Shown: positions 1 through 10,778 of the stretch, one piece after another
Layout of the letters: every line of letters begins with the position of its first letter
How positions within the stretch are numbered: position 1 is the stretch's first letter
NCBI RefSeq assembly: GCF_029407905.1
Contig: NC_073628.1
Location: 90,640,501 to 90,704,500 of the forward strand
From: Bubalus kerabau
Taxonomy: Eukaryota > Chordata > Mammalia > Artiodactyla > Bovidae
DNA length: 64,000 bases
Reading direction: 5' to 3'
The notes under the pieces: model-generated
Seen by the model: only the letters and a program-made list of their open reading frames with translations
The model's database searches: none
What the model was told of the DNA's origin: nothing
Program-made: the position numbers and the translations under genes

Positions 1-237
1 CGTCCTCTTCCACTGGGGCTACATTTCAGGACTGGCAGCTGCAGAATTTGTCTGTGTGATTTTACACAAGCTGTTCGACCTAAGGTGGCAAAAGCAACAC
101 ACCCAGGGCTTTTTGCTACGTGACTGTCACTGCGAGCAAGTGGGGCCTGCCCAGGGGGACCCTTCACAGTTTTTGTCAGTCTTGTGAACCATCCTCAAGT
201 GGCAACCCCTGCCCAGATGATACAAGCTACTTATAGG

Positions 238-354
238 TGTGTGTGCTCAGTCGTGTCTGACTCTTTGTGACCCTGTGGACTGTAGCCCGCCAGACTCTGC
301 TGTCCATGGAATTTTCCAGGGAAGAACACTGGAGTGAGTTGCCATTTCTTACTC
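238..354 (-). mobile_element. Bov-A type SINE monomer
   Basis: The plus strand reads gctcagtcgtgtctgactc, then the Bov-A body, ending ttgccatttcttactc, so the element is antisense. No tRNA head is present. An imperfect target-site duplication flanks it: caagctacttatagg (223-237) and caagctacctgtagg (355-369), 13 of 15 bases equal, which fixes both ends as a real insertion. Confidence 0.88.
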
Positions 355-369
355 CAAGCTACCTGTAGG

Positions 370-1049
370 ATGCCCACCTTGTGTCCTGCACTGTGGATAG
401 GGATAGGGATGGTGAAATAACTTTGCAGAGCTATTCAGAACATAGCCTCTCACTGCAGTGTTTATAATATGGATGGGAAGAAGGAGACACTGACACTTGA
501 TGGATTATAAATGCTGAGCTCGGAAACAGACACAGAACTCCAGACATGGTCTGTACTGCAGAGCACAAGAAAGGCTCTGCCATCCTGGCATGGAAATGCT
601 ATATTTCCATCAATGCAGCAAAAGATGACAGGGTCTCTAAGGCAGCAGCATCTCAGGCTGAATTAATTAGATCTAGAAGCACTGATAAAGACAAATAAAA
701 GCCCTTAATTTTTCCAGAATTCTTTTGTGACAAGCATTGTTCCACATTAATCTTTATTATAACCAGTAAAGAAAGAAAGAAAAAAACCCTAACAAAATGC
801 TCTTCTACCATGGATTAGCAGACTCTTTCCCTGGACCCTTGGTTTCCCCTTTCACCTTTCCTGAGCCAAATAATGGGATGATTCTGTAGCTGAGACAGAC
901 TCCTGGTCTGTTAATCAGGAAATGACATCTGCTTTCCCATCCAGCCGTGGGTAGGTGGAAGGTGGGGAGGGGGCTCGTGGACCATGTTGCTGTGTTGATA
1001 TTGTTCATCCTTCAGGGTGAAGTTCACTCCTTGGAGCTGGGCAGCCCTG
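370..1049. other. No feature recognised
   Basis: AT-rich intergenic-looking DNA. I see no repeat consensus, long frame or splice-bounded exon that I can support. Confidence 0.5.
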
Positions 1050-1436
1050 CTTTGCCTGGAAAATCCCATGGATAGAGGAGCCTGGTAGACTGCACTCCAT
1101 GGGGTCGCGAAGAGTCGGACACGACTGAGCGACTTCATTTCACTTTTCACTTTCATGCATTGGAGAAGGAAATGGCACCCCACTGTAGTACTCTTGCCTG
1201 GAAAATCCCATGGACAGAGGAGCCTGGTAGGCTGCAGTCCATGGGGTAGCGAAGAGTCAGACATGACTGAGCGACTTCACTTTCACTTTTGACTTTCATG
1301 CATTGGAGAAGGAAATGGCAACCCACTCCAGTGTTCTTGCCTGGAGAATCCCAGGGACAGCAGAGCCTGGTGGGCTGCTGTCTATGGGGTCGCACAGAGT
1401 TGGACACAACTGAAGTGACTTAGCAGCAGCAGCAGC
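1050..1436 (+). mobile_element. Bov-A2 type SINE, trimeric
   Basis: Three Bov-A monomers lie head to tail in sense orientation. Monomer 1 (about 1050-1161) lacks its 5' start. Monomer 2 starts at 1162 and monomer 3 at 1304, each with ggagaaggaaatggca. Monomers 1 and 2 are the left type (ggtcgc or ggtagc followed by gaagagtc) with the cacttttcactttcatgcat linker. Monomer 3 is the right type (tctatggggtcgcacagag). The element ends in the usual agcagcagc tail at 1436. Standard Bov-A2 is a left-right dimer, so left-left-right is unusual. Confidence 0.9.
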
Positions 1437-1911
1437 TTTGGTTAGTTCTGGGGAATGAGGCCACGTTGTGTTAGTCTTCCTGCTGACGTCAGGAACATAC
1501 TTTGTAAAGATTAGACTCTCTTGCCTTGATCTCCTTGGGAAGTAAGGTTTGTCACCCAAAGATGAAAGGTTATTTCAGGTGGAGAATTTAAAGTCTAGAG
1601 TGATCCAAGGAGCTCCAGGGAATGCCAAGAGGATTTGGATGGATGTTGAGCGTGCATTCCAGTGCTTGGCCAACCTAAAAAAATTGCTCACCATCAAGCC
1701 CATTCCGAGAAAGTCATACTCTTTATTACAAGGGCAAATAATCAGAACTCATGCTGCTATTCTCTCGTCAGGGGGCTGTGGTAGCCACTGTAGATCAGTT
1801 GTAACACTCTTTGAAACTCAGCCCAGTCTTCTTGGCATTTGAAGTCTTTTCAACAAAGAGCTCTATGAAAATTTACCAATTGTCAGGGGCTGTCACTTGA
1901 AATTTATTTGT
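1437..1911. other. No feature recognised
   Basis: A 97-codon frame (1549-1842) lies here, but nothing in it resembles a known domain and I see no splice or promoter context. I treat it as chance. Confidence 0.45.
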
Positions 1912-2540
1912 TTGTCCATTCATGTGACATATATTTATTGAACTTTTACTTTATGCCAAGCAATGTAATAGGCACCCGGATACAGTGCTGGGAAAAATGA
2001 GAAAATATTCTTGCTCTTCAGAGTTTGAAGTTGAGTGGGAGAGCTAGATGATATGCATATAGGCATGCCAACAAATAGAAAATTGCAGTGGTGACCTGTG
2101 TGTCGAAGGAGACATATTTAATGCTCATAAACAGAAGATTGCACCTGTCCAGAGAAGTCAGAGAAGTCAGGATGGCTGAGCTGAGACCTGAAGGATGGCT
2201 AGAGGTTAATCAGGTTGAAGGGAAGGGGTGGAAGAACACGTTAGGCAGAGGGAAGAGCTTATGCAATGTGAGGGAGCATGGTGAGTGTGAGGGTATGGAG
2301 GGGACTGAAGTAGGTGGGGCCCAGGTCCTGTTGGGTTTCCTCAGCCAAGTTGATGGGGTTGATTCTTATCTAAGAATAATGAGAGGCCACCAGGGAATTT
2401 TCTGTTGTTACAATGTGTGCTCTGGAAAGCTCACTCTGGATAGAATGGGTGTGGAAAATAGATTGGAGGAACTCATCGGGAATGTGGGTAGACCAGTGTC
2501 CTGGATCATGGTGTTACTGGCATTTTGTATTGTGAGTGGT
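1912..2540 (+). mobile_element. Ancient L2-like interspersed repeat
   Basis: It opens with a degraded form of the common mammalian motif 'ttattgaac...tatgccaagcaatg...tacagtgctggg'. It continues with 'gctgagacctgaaggatg', 'aggcagagggaagagc' and 'gctcactctggatagaatggg'. The same ordered landmarks recur in this window near 27.3-27.6 kb and 46.5-47.5 kb, which supports one old repeat family. I lean to L2 but the family name is not secure. Confidence 0.55.
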
Positions 2541-2610
2541 GGTTAAAACATTTCTTGGAATCACCTGCTCTAGAGGCTTCTAAGGAAACCAGTCACTTCT
2601 GGGGTTCTGC

Positions 2611-2868
2611 TGTTGTTCAGTGGCTCAGTCATGTCTGACTCTTTGCAACCCCATGGACTGCAGCACGCCAGACTTCCTTGTCTTTCACTATCTCACAGAG
2701 CTTGCTCAAACTCATGTCTATTGAATTGGTGATGCCATCCAACCATCTCATCCTCTGTTGTCCCTTTTTCCTCTTGCCTTCAAGCTTTCTAAACATGCGG
2801 GCCTTTTCTAATGAGTCAGTTCTCTGCATCATATAGTCAAAGTATTGGAGCTTCAGTTTCAGCATCCA
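2611..2868 (-). mobile_element. BovB LINE 3' end, 5' truncated
   Basis: An antisense BovB 3' terminus starts gttgttcagtggctcag and runs through the conserved 'cattgaattggtgatgccat' and 'tattggagcttcagtttcag' blocks. Only the last ~260 bp remain, below the reverse-transcriptase domain. There are several substitutions against the 60-63 kb copy. Confidence 0.9.
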
Positions 2869-3763
2869 AGGGAAAAAAAACTCAGTACTGAAAGGAGGAG
2901 GGGCTTTAAAAATTCACTCCAATCTTGGGCCTTTGGCCAGGATGGCAGAGGGTTTTCTAGGATGGTTCCATATCTCTGGACCTAGAGGCATGGAGACATC
3001 TCATGTATCAAAGTCAATGCTAGATCCAGAGTATAAACCCACTCTTCCCCAGTCCCATGCATGCTACTCACTGAGAGGAAGGACATGAAAGAAAGCAAAT
3101 TTACTTTTGAGGGCTCATGACTGCCCACAGGGGTCCATTCATAGAGAACATGTACATCTGCTAAGGCTTCTACTAAGGGTTACCAATGACTACATCAGGT
3201 TTAAGACCTCCTTTGGTCTTCACCAAGACCCTCTCCCAAGTCTTCTCAAACCAGTTAAGGAGCTTTCCCATCTCTGAAGATTTCTAGGCTTGAAAGCTCC
3301 CTAATCTACCCTTTTCTATATTTTCTAGGCTGGGTAAAGACTTTAACAGAAGCTTCCATACTGCATCCTTGAACCTGTGGCTCAAGCTGAGAATCAAGGG
3401 CTTCTGAGCACATCAGAGCTCAGATGTTTGGGATGTTGAGCATGTTGTAGGCACCCTGCATTTAGAAATCTGACATATGAGCCATAGAGAACTGGTTCTC
3501 TCCGTTGCCACAGAAACCAAATTGAGCTGGATTTAGCATTAAATTACAGGGTACACACAGAGATGGAGTTAAACATTTTCTATCACTACTTTTTTTTTGG
3601 CTTTTCAAATTGAACTGTCCCAGCAAGTGGCAGCAACACCTGTGAAGCTAAATGGGGCAGCAGAACATGTTGTGCCAAAGGAGTGAGGGTTCTGGAAGCT
3701 TTGTAAGTGGCAAGGAGATAGAATTCCACCAAAGGCAGGGTTACTGCCCAGACATCTTCCTCC
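2869..3763. other. No feature recognised
   Basis: Unique-looking DNA with a short T run near 3591-3599. No gene or repeat could be named. Confidence 0.5.
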
Positions 3764-3775
3764 AAGGCTTTATTT

Positions 3776-4041
3776 GCTGCTGCTGCTAAGTCACTTCAGT
3801 CGTGTCTGACTCTGTGTGACCCCATAGATGGCAGCCCACCAGACTCCCCTGTCCCTGGGATTCTCCAGGCAAGAACACTGGAGTGGGTTGCCATTTCCTT
3901 CTCCAATGCATGAAAGTGAAAAGTGAAAGCAAAGTCGCTCAGTCGTGTCCAACCTTTAGCATGGACTGCAGCCTACCAGGCTCCTCTATCCATGGGATTT
4001 TCCAGGCAAGAGTACTGGAGTGGGGTGCCATTGCCTTCTCC
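3776..4041 (-). mobile_element. Bov-A2 SINE
   Basis: An antisense dimer: the plus strand starts gctgctgctgctaagtcac (3' tail), runs through the right monomer (accccatagatggcagccc), the linker atgcatgaaagtgaaaag and the left monomer, and ends ccattgccttctcc. Flanks aaggctttattt (3764-3775) and aagtctttattt (4042-4053) form a 12-bp target-site duplication with one mismatch. The left monomer has a short deletion near 'aacctttagcatgg'. Confidence 0.95.
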
Positions 4042-4282
4042 AAGTCTTTATTTAAGTCCTGCCAATTCAGAAGGAACAGCTCAGAGAGGATGAGAAAGAG
4101 AGTTGGATAGAATCTAAGTTGTGGCTTCTGATATAGTTGCCACATGTGGCTTCTGAACACTTGAAATGTGGCTAGTTCAAATTGAGGTGTATTATAAACG
4201 TGAAACACATGTCAGATTTCAAAGGCTCAGTGCCATAAAAAGAATATAAAATGTCTCATTAATTTGTAGTACCTATTAGTAC

Positions 4283-4659
4283 CGAAGAATTGATGCTTTT
4301 GAACTGTGGTGTTGGAGAAGACTCTTGAGAGTCCCTTGGACTGCAAGGAGATCCAACCAGTCCATTCTGAAGGAGATCAGCCCTGGGATTTCTTTGGAAG
4401 GACTGATGCTAAAGCTGAAACTCTAGTACTTTGGCCACCTCATGCGAAGAGTTGACTCACTGGAAAAGACTCTGATGCTGGGAGGGATTGGGGGCAGGAG
4501 GAGAAGGGGACAACAGAGGATGAGATGGCTAGATGGCATCACTGACTCGATGGACATGAGTTTGGGTGAACTCCAGGAGTTGGTGATGGACAGGGAGGCC
4601 TGGCGTGCTGTGATTCATGGGGTCACAAAGAGTTGGACATGACTGAGTGACTGAACTGA
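4283..4659 (+). mobile_element. BovB LINE 3' end
   Basis: A sense BovB 3' terminus from gaagaattgatgcttttgaac to gactgagtgactgaactga. It is nearly collinear with 62698-63064 of the long BovB copy. 5' truncated downstream of the reverse-transcriptase domain. No clear target-site duplication was found. Confidence 0.95.
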
Positions 4660-5653
4660 TTACATGTTGAATTGATAATATGTTGGAGCTTCTGGTTTCC
4701 ATGCACTCTATTACTAAAATTAATTCCACCTGTATCTTTTAACAAAGTTTAATATTGCTACTAGAAAATGTAAAATTGCACCTGTGGCTGAGATCACATT
4801 TCTATCGGGCAGTGCTGCTTGAGGGGTTGTTGTTCTAATGACGAATTGATTTACCGCAGTTGCTTAATCTTGAGATACGAGATACTTCAGGTTCTTTATC
4901 TGCAAAATGGGGGTACCAACACCCTCGCTAGATTCTTCGGAGGTTTACTATGAAGATTTAATTTAATTCTAGAATGGATTTGGTTGTGCTTTGTTCAGAT
5001 TTCCCCTTTAGGTACTTATTCCTCCAGTTGCCAGAGTGTTGACTGCTACTGAGTCATAGCTGAGTCCCTCCTCAGGAACTGCTTGTGGTTGAACTGTTGT
5101 TTCAGATGGGTCTGTAAAATGCAAGTGGCTCATCCAATATCAAGCACGGGCAGGGCCAGAGATCACCGGAAGGTCCATGAGCAGATGGCTCAGACTTCTG
5201 TGTCACGACTATGATTGCATCTCCTTCAACTGACACCCGTCCCTGCGGCTCCGATGGAGCCTCCATTATCCATGGTTTGTGGAGGAGAAGAATGTCGTGT
5301 TTGGGTCACAGATGGGTTGGCTTTATTTGTGGGTGAAGGCTGGAAGTGGACTGCTGTGAACCACAGTCGTACTTGCTCGTAGTTCATAAAGAAAGAGGAG
5401 ATGAAATCTGCTCAAAAGGCAAAAACTGGAGTGGTAATCCTGGCCATCCATTCTGTGCAGGAAGGGAAGTAAACCAAAGGATTAACAGACCTAGACTCCT
5501 GAAGAATAGTGTTGGCTATGCGTCAGGACCCTGGATAGAAAAAAGTTTACAAGATTGAGCACATAGGGGCTGGGGAAGAGGTGTGTGAGTGGACTTCCAG
5601 GAGTGGGCATAAAGTGTCTGAATTTATGTGTAGCATATTAACATCACTGGAGA
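4660..5653. other. No feature recognised
   Basis: Mostly unique sequence. A 70-codon frame (5346-5558) has no recognisable homology. Confidence 0.5.
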
Positions 5654-5977
5654 GGGCTTTCCTGGTGGCCCAGTGGTAGAGAATCTGCTTGCCAATGTGG
5701 GAGACAGAGGTTTGGTCCCTGGGCCAGGAAGATCCCACGGGCCATGGAGCAACTAAGCCCACATGCCACAACTATTAAGCCTGTGCTCTGGAGCCTGGGA
5801 TTCACAGCTACAGAGCCCATGAGCCACAACTTGAAGCCCGAGTGTCTAGAGCCTGTGCTCCACGACAAGAGAAGTCATCGCATGAGGAGCATGTGACCAC
5901 AACCAGGGAGTAGCCTTACTCTCTGCAACAAAAGTCCATACAGCAACACAGACCCAGCACAGCAAAAAAAAAAAAAA
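5654..5977 (+). mobile_element. CHR-type tRNA-Glu SINE (cetartiodactyl)
   Basis: A full-length pattern: tRNA-like head (gggctttcctggtggcccag...gtttggtccctgggcc), the long CHR body (gagcaactaagcccac, ccacaac, tagagcctgtgctcc, caacaagag) and a 15-A tail at 5963-5977. It differs from Bov-tA after the tRNA head. No target-site duplication was evident. Confidence 0.9.
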
Positions 5978-6329
5978 GCCCTTAAAAGAGAGCAGCACAT
6001 GGAGAGCAGCCATGATGGGAGAGGCACTAAATAGCTAAGGAAATGAAATGGCTTGGCCAGTTGACGTCATTCAGCCTCTGTTTTTTCAGCCACCTCAGTA
6101 TCTGAGCAATGGGTGGTGGTACCCTGGTGGCAGGGATCAAGGAAATCCACATGGCACACACTCTAAACAACACTATAGGACACTGTGGCCCCACAAGATA
6201 GAATATAGGGATCAGGAACCAAAGGGTAAAGTAGAAGAGGTCCGGCATACTCCCCTTCCCAGTGACTCACCTGTGGGATCTGTGCTCCCCAGCCCCACAG
6301 TGTAGACTCCGTGGATCTAAGGGTGCTGG
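5978..6329. other. Unassigned; may be more ERV-L interior
   Basis: Follows the CHR poly-A. An 85-codon frame (6048-6305) has an unconvincing composition. The segment runs straight into the ERV-L relic and may belong to it, but I could not match it. Confidence 0.35.
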
Positions 6330-7260
6330 TTTCCAGAAGGGGATGCTTTCATCAGAACATACAATAAGAGCTTGTTATACTTTCAGCTGTCATTGCCATC
6401 TGGCCTCTTTTGGCTCCTTGTACCAAGAGATTAGTAGGTGAGGAAAGAAGTCACCATACTGGCAGGAGTCATTGACCCTGATAATCAGGAGGAAGTAGGC
6501 TGTTGTTATATAAAGGGGCAGGAAAGGGTATGTTTGGCATTCACTTACTCCATGGGGGCATCTCTTGGTACTCCCCTGCCCGATATGAGGGTAACTATGA
6601 CAATCATGGCAGGAGATAGGTGTGGTGACCAGGGTGTGGTCTCTTTAGGGATGAGGGCCTGGGTCACCTTACCTGGTTAGTTACCTAGAAAAACAAAGGT
6701 GTTGGCCTAGGGTGAGAGGAATCTAGAATGAATTGTAGAGGAGGGAGATGGGAGAGTCATTTGCAGTCTCAAGATCAGGTGTGGTAATGGTGGTTTTTCC
6801 CACTGATCTTTCTCTGATGGTTTTCTCTGGTGAATGGAGTAACCAGAATAGCACAGATCTGGATCCCAGAAGGGCACGCTTAGAATATGCAAGTGGTGGT
6901 ATATATGCAAAAATGCACTGTGTCGGATGCTGGGGTATGCTGCCCAGAATTCCTATATGGAATACGCGCTCAGTCGCTCAGTCATGTCCGGCTCTCTGTG
7001 ACACCATGGACTGTAGCCCTCTGTCCATGGGATTTTTTTCAGGCCAGAATACTGGAGTGGGTTGCCATTTCCTCCTCTGGGGGATCTTCCCAACCCAGGG
7101 ATGGAACTCATGTCTCCTGTGTCTCCTGCATTGGCAGGCGGGTTCTTTACTACTGAGCCATCTGGGAAGCCCCGTATGGAATATTGGACGTAGTATATGA
7201 AACTGAAGTACTTATTCTCTCAATTGTTGGGAGTTTCTCTAAAAATGTCCCTCATCTGAA
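6330..7260 (+). mobile_element. ERV-L endogenous retrovirus internal relic, dUTPase region
   Basis: A frame open from 6438 to 6680 reads VTILAGVIDPDNQEEVG at its start and ends GMRAWVTLPG. This pattern matches the dUTPase-like segment at the pol 3' side of mammalian ERV-L elements. The nucleotide text on both sides (ccttgtaccaagagatt; ggtgttggcctagggtgag; gtagaggagggagatgg) also fits that family. The central part of the frame has lost similarity and the surrounding frames are broken, so no function remains. It is interrupted by a Bov-tA SINE (6965-7174). No LTR of this element was seen next to it. Confidence 0.65.
6965..7174 (-). mobile_element. Bov-tA SINE inside the ERV-L relic
   Basis: Antisense Bov-tA: gctcagtcgctcagtcatg at the left, the tRNA-derived head (tgagccatctgggaagccc) at the right. 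The target-site duplication tatggaata is present at 6956-6964 and 7175-7183, a perfect 9 bp. The SINE is younger than the ERV-L it splits. Confidence 0.95.
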
Positions 7261-7550
7261 GGTAGCCAAATGTCACAGTTCCTCCCCAAAGGAAGGAGCA
7301 ACTGGTTGGTTTGGAATCTGGATTGGTTCTTTGTCTTGATTCAGGATAACTTTGTAGGGAAGCCCAGCTCCTGAACTTTCTATATGATTCAACTTCTCCC
7401 TCTCCCTTACCTTGCTTCTCTTACTCCCTTAAAGGGAGAGCACCCCCAGTGAATTTCCTGCATGCAAACAGTTTTCTCAGAGTGTGTTTCCCAGATCATC
7501 CAACACTGAAGTGATGCCCCTGGTCTCTATGTGTTACAAACCCCACCTCA

Positions 7551-7710
7551 TATAGCCTGGGAGTTCTGGTTCTAGTCAGAGCTCTGCCACTTCATGAGTT
7601 GGAATAACAGCTTAACTTGCCTGGTTGACCCAAGTTTTCCACGTATAAAATGAAGACAGCAAGGAAGTAATTCAGACCAGGTAGTCTAAAGTCCTTTTCA
7701 ACTGTGACTC
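7551..7710 (+). mobile_element. MIR SINE fragment
   Basis: A degraded MIR core: 'agctctgccacttcatgag...taacagcttaactt...aaaatgaag'. Strongly diverged, no tail seen. Confidence 0.55.
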
Positions 7711-7764
7711 TCCATATGTGTGAAATGGTTGAGGATAACATCTGGGGGGACCTTTGGAGATGCA

Positions 7765-7910
7765 CTTTACTTTAAAGATGAGAGAACTAAGAATCAGAGT
7801 CATTGTTATTTTCCTATGACTGCCCTGCTAGAAGTAGCAGAACTGAAGTTTGGGCCCAGGCTTGAGTGTGACATCATGTCTGGAGTTTATCCCCTTCATC
7901 ATCTCTGAAT
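7765..7910 (-). mobile_element. MIR SINE fragment
   Basis: An antisense MIR pattern: 'aaagatgagagaactaagaatcagag...ctagaagtagcagaactgaagtttgggcccagg'. Opposite in orientation to the MIR just upstream, so a separate insertion. Confidence 0.6.
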
Positions 7911-8077
7911 CTCTGATGTCAGTGACTATGGCAAAGATGAAGGAGTGGGTGGAAAGAGGACATTCAAGGTTGCTTAGGGACTCCTGACCAACTACCTGCT
8001 CCTACTGCATAGCTCTGCATTCTACCCATCACTCAGGACCTTAACCTCCATTGCCAGAAGGTCATAGCCTCCTAGGG

Positions 8078-8245
8078 CAGTGCTTCTCAAACTCCAGTGT
8101 GCAGATGAGCCACATGGGCTCTTATTAAAGTTTAAAATCGAATTCAACAGGTCTGAGGAAGGGCCTGAGGTTTGCTGTTCTAACATGTTTTTTCTAAGTG
8201 TTTATAGCTGGTCCACAGACTATACTTAAAGAAGCAAGGGACCAG
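8078..8245 (+). mobile_element. MER5-like hAT DNA transposon remnant, copy 1
   Basis: Begins tgcttctcaaactccagtgtg, continues 'acatgggctcttatta', 'caggtctgaggaagggcctgag', 'tctaacatgtt' and ends near 'ggtccacagactatactta'. This is the MER5A-type non-autonomous hAT order of landmarks. No transposase is encoded. Confidence 0.75.
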
Positions 8246-8247
8246 AG

Positions 8248-8410
8248 AGCAGTTCTCAAATTCTATAGTTCATCAGAAACATCTTGGAACTTATTAAAAC
8301 TACTCACCCTCACAGATTCAGATTTAGCAGGTGTAGGGGTTAATAGACGGGCAGCCCTAATTTTAACAAGTGTTCTTGGTAATTGAGGTAACCACCAATG
8401 TTTGAGAATT
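8248..8410 (+). mobile_element. MER5-like hAT DNA transposon remnant, copy 2
   Basis: Starts gcagttctcaaattctatag and repeats the MER5 landmarks (catcagaaacatcttggaac, cagattcagatttagcagg, tttaacaagtg, aatgtttgagaat). It sits directly after copy 1 in the same orientation and is independently diverged. Confidence 0.75.
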
Positions 8411-8429
8411 TATAACTGTGACCTTTCTG

Positions 8430-8646
8430 TGTGTGCTGCATACTAAGTCACTTCAGTCATGTCCAACTCTTTGCAACCCTGTGAACCATAGCTCCCCAGG
8501 CTCCTTTGTCTATGGAATTCTCTAGGCAGGGAATACTGGAGTGGGCTGCCATGCCCTCCTCCAGGGGCTCTTCCCAACCCAGGGATTGAGCCTGAGTCTC
8601 TTACGTCTCCTGCATTGCCAGGCGAGTTCTTTACCACTAGAGCCAT
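8430..8646 (-). mobile_element. Bov-tA SINE
   Basis: Antisense; reads 'taagtcacttcagtcatgtcc' to the tRNA head 'ttctttaccactagagcc'. It retains the full body. No clear target-site duplication. Confidence 0.92.
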
Positions 8647-9002
8647 ATATTTTTCCATGACCTTCTCAGTTGCAATCAGCATTTGTGTTCATGATTAAGT
8701 TGAACAGGCAGCATATGACTCCTGCATGAAGAAGAAGAACCAAAACTGTAGCCTGAGCATTTCTGGGGACACAGCTATTGCAGATGCACTGAGTGTTCGA
8801 TGCAGCCTGGGTGCAAGTAAACACAGAAAGAACCCCTGGGACTTAAAAAATAATTGCCCTTAGAAGGTTATAGTTTTATTAAAACAATCAAGAGACTGAA
8901 ATAAAATGTTATTTACAAAATGTGGTTTCAAAGTAGCCCTAACTCTTGCAATAATTAAAGAGCTTCTCTGTCTCAAGGTGATGGAGGCTGACAACATACT
9001 TG
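8647..9002. other. No feature recognised
   Basis: AT-rich unique-looking DNA between two SINEs. Confidence 0.5.
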
Positions 9003-9011
9003 TGAGCTGTG

Positions 9012-9204
9012 AAAGTCGCTCAGTCGTGTCCGACTCTTTGCGACCCCATGGACTATACAGTCCATGGAATTCTCCAGGCCAGAATACCGGAGTGGGTAGC
9101 TGTTCCCTTCTCCAGAGGCTCTTCCCAACCCAGGGACTGAACCCAGGTCTTCTGCATTGCAGGCGGCTTCTTTACAATCTGAGCTACCAAGGAAGCCCTA
9201 GCTA
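9012..9204 (-). mobile_element. Bov-tA SINE
   Basis: Antisense Bov-tA from 'aaagtcgctcagtcgtgtcc' to 'gagctaccaaggaagccc'. The 9-bp duplication tgagctgtg occurs at 9003-9011 and 9205-9213. There is a short internal change near 'gactatacagtccatgg'. Confidence 0.93.
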
Positions 9205-9227
9205 TGAGCTGTGCATTAGGCCATTTT

Positions 9228-9435
9228 CTGGTTGTCTTCCTCGATGGTTTAGCAGGTAAAGAATCTGCCTGCAATGCAGGAGACACAGAAGATGAAGGTT
9301 TGATCCCTGGGTTGGGAAGATCCCCTGGAGGAGGAAATGACAACCCACTCCAGTATTCTTGCCTGAAAAATCCCATGGACAGAGGAGCCTGGTGGGCTAC
9401 AGTCCATGGGGTGGCAAGAGCTGGACACGACAAAT
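9228..9435 (+). mobile_element. Bov-tA SINE
   Basis: Sense copy with a diverged tRNA head (gttgtcttcctcgatggttt), B-box-like 'ggtttgatccctggg', a complete body and end 'gagctggacacgac'. It lies about 15 bp from the opposite-orientation SINE at 9012-9204, so the pair forms an inverted repeat. Confidence 0.92.
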
Positions 9436-10342
9436 GTTACAAGCATATGTGCAGCAGCAGCACGACTCTCCTGAAACTGAGATGATATTGTAGACTCAGG
9501 CTGTGGGAGCAGAGGGTCCTGCTTGAGAATGCATTGTTTCATCCTGTGAGCTCCACTTCAGAGCTTGTCCGAGGTGCCAGTCTAGATGGCGTCAACATTC
9601 TGCTAAATGTCTTCCTTAGCCTATTTCAGGTGTAAACACCCAAATAGGTTCTTCACTGATGTTGTGTGGGCAGAATAGAGCTACCTGCCCTCAAGTGTCT
9701 CCAGATGGTTCACCTGCCAGCCAGCCTGCTCCTCAGAAACACCACCTCTATCTTCCACACTGCTCACTACCTCGTGCATGACTAATGGATGTCCTCCCTG
9801 CCTGACAAAGGGAAGATTCTACTGCTTCAGCATGGGGTGGGCTGGGCATGGAGAGTGAGTAATGGCAGGTCCCTGAGAAATCCACCCTTCCTGCCAACTG
9901 TGCATGCCACTTACACCCACGGAGAGTCTGGCTGCCTTTGAGCATCAGAAGAAAAATCATTTTAACCCTGAAGGGGGCGCTGTTGGCGGGACAACCAGGA
10001 CTGCTGTTTATGGTCTGCCCACAGCGGCCTTCAGCACTGGGGGCTGGAGGGCCCTCTTACAGCTGACCTATAGGACCTGCCACAGAAAGCCTCGGCTGTT
10101 TGGCTGGCTTCACAAATCCTGGTAATTGTGCAGGTTGGAATAGTGCGGGAGAGGAAGAGTCCTTTAGCATGCGGAGCCTGCAAAGAAGTGGATTAATGGA
10201 GCTGGAATCTGACCAGGACGGCAGTGCCAGCCCCATTCTCTAGTGAGGGCAGTGGTCCAGACACCTGTGGACAAAGGCCTGGGTTTTGCTTATGCCTATC
10301 TTAAAAAAGTTTTTTTTAATTTTATTTTTTCATTTGTATTTT
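9436..10342. other. No feature recognised
   Basis: Unique-looking and more GC-rich than its surroundings around 9960-10090. A 73-codon frame there has no known motif. A T-rich stretch covers 10300-10350. Confidence 0.45.
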
Positions 10343-10351
10343 TCTAGCTTT

Positions 10352-10431
10352 TTTGTTGTTCAGCCACTAAGTCATATCCAACTCTTTGTGACCCCATGGA
10401 CTGCAGTGTGCCAGGCTTCCCTGTCCTTCAC
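10352..10431 (-). mobile_element. BovB LINE 3' tail, 80 bp
   Basis: Antisense last ~80 bp of BovB (ttgttgttcagccactaag ... cttccctgtccttca). Flanks tctagcttt at 10343-10351 and 10432-10440 form a 9-bp target-site duplication, so this severely truncated piece is a complete insertion event. Confidence 0.88.
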
Positions 10432-10550
10432 TCTAGCTTTATTGATGTATAATTGATTATATAATATTGTGTGAGTTCAAGGTAGATGCAGTTTCAGATC
10501 TTACATTTAAGCCTTTAATCCATTTAGAGTTAATTTTCATGAGTGGTGTA

Positions 10551-10763
10551 ATTGTTGTTGTTGTTGATGTCTGTCGTGTCTGACTCTTTTGCAACGCCAT
10601 GGACTGTAGCCTGCCAGGCTCCTCTGTCCATGCGATTTCCCAGGCAAGAATGCTGGAGTGGGTTGCCATTTCCTTCTCCAGGGGAATCTTCCCAAACCAG
10701 GGATTGAACCCATGTCTCCTGCATTGCAAGGAGATTCTTAACTGCTGTGCAACTGGGGAAGCC
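10551..10763 (-). mobile_element. Bov-tA SINE nested in L1
   Basis: Antisense Bov-tA starting with a (ttg)n tail and ending in the tRNA head 'gtgcaactggggaagcc'. Flanks gagtggtgt (10541-10549) and gagttgtgt (10765-10773) are a 9-bp duplication with one mismatch. Confidence 0.92.
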
Positions 10764-10778
10764 TGAGTTGTGTTATGC

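Noticed and set aside
2088..2546. A 152-codon frame
   Set aside because: It lies wholly within an ancient L2-like repeat and shows no domain.
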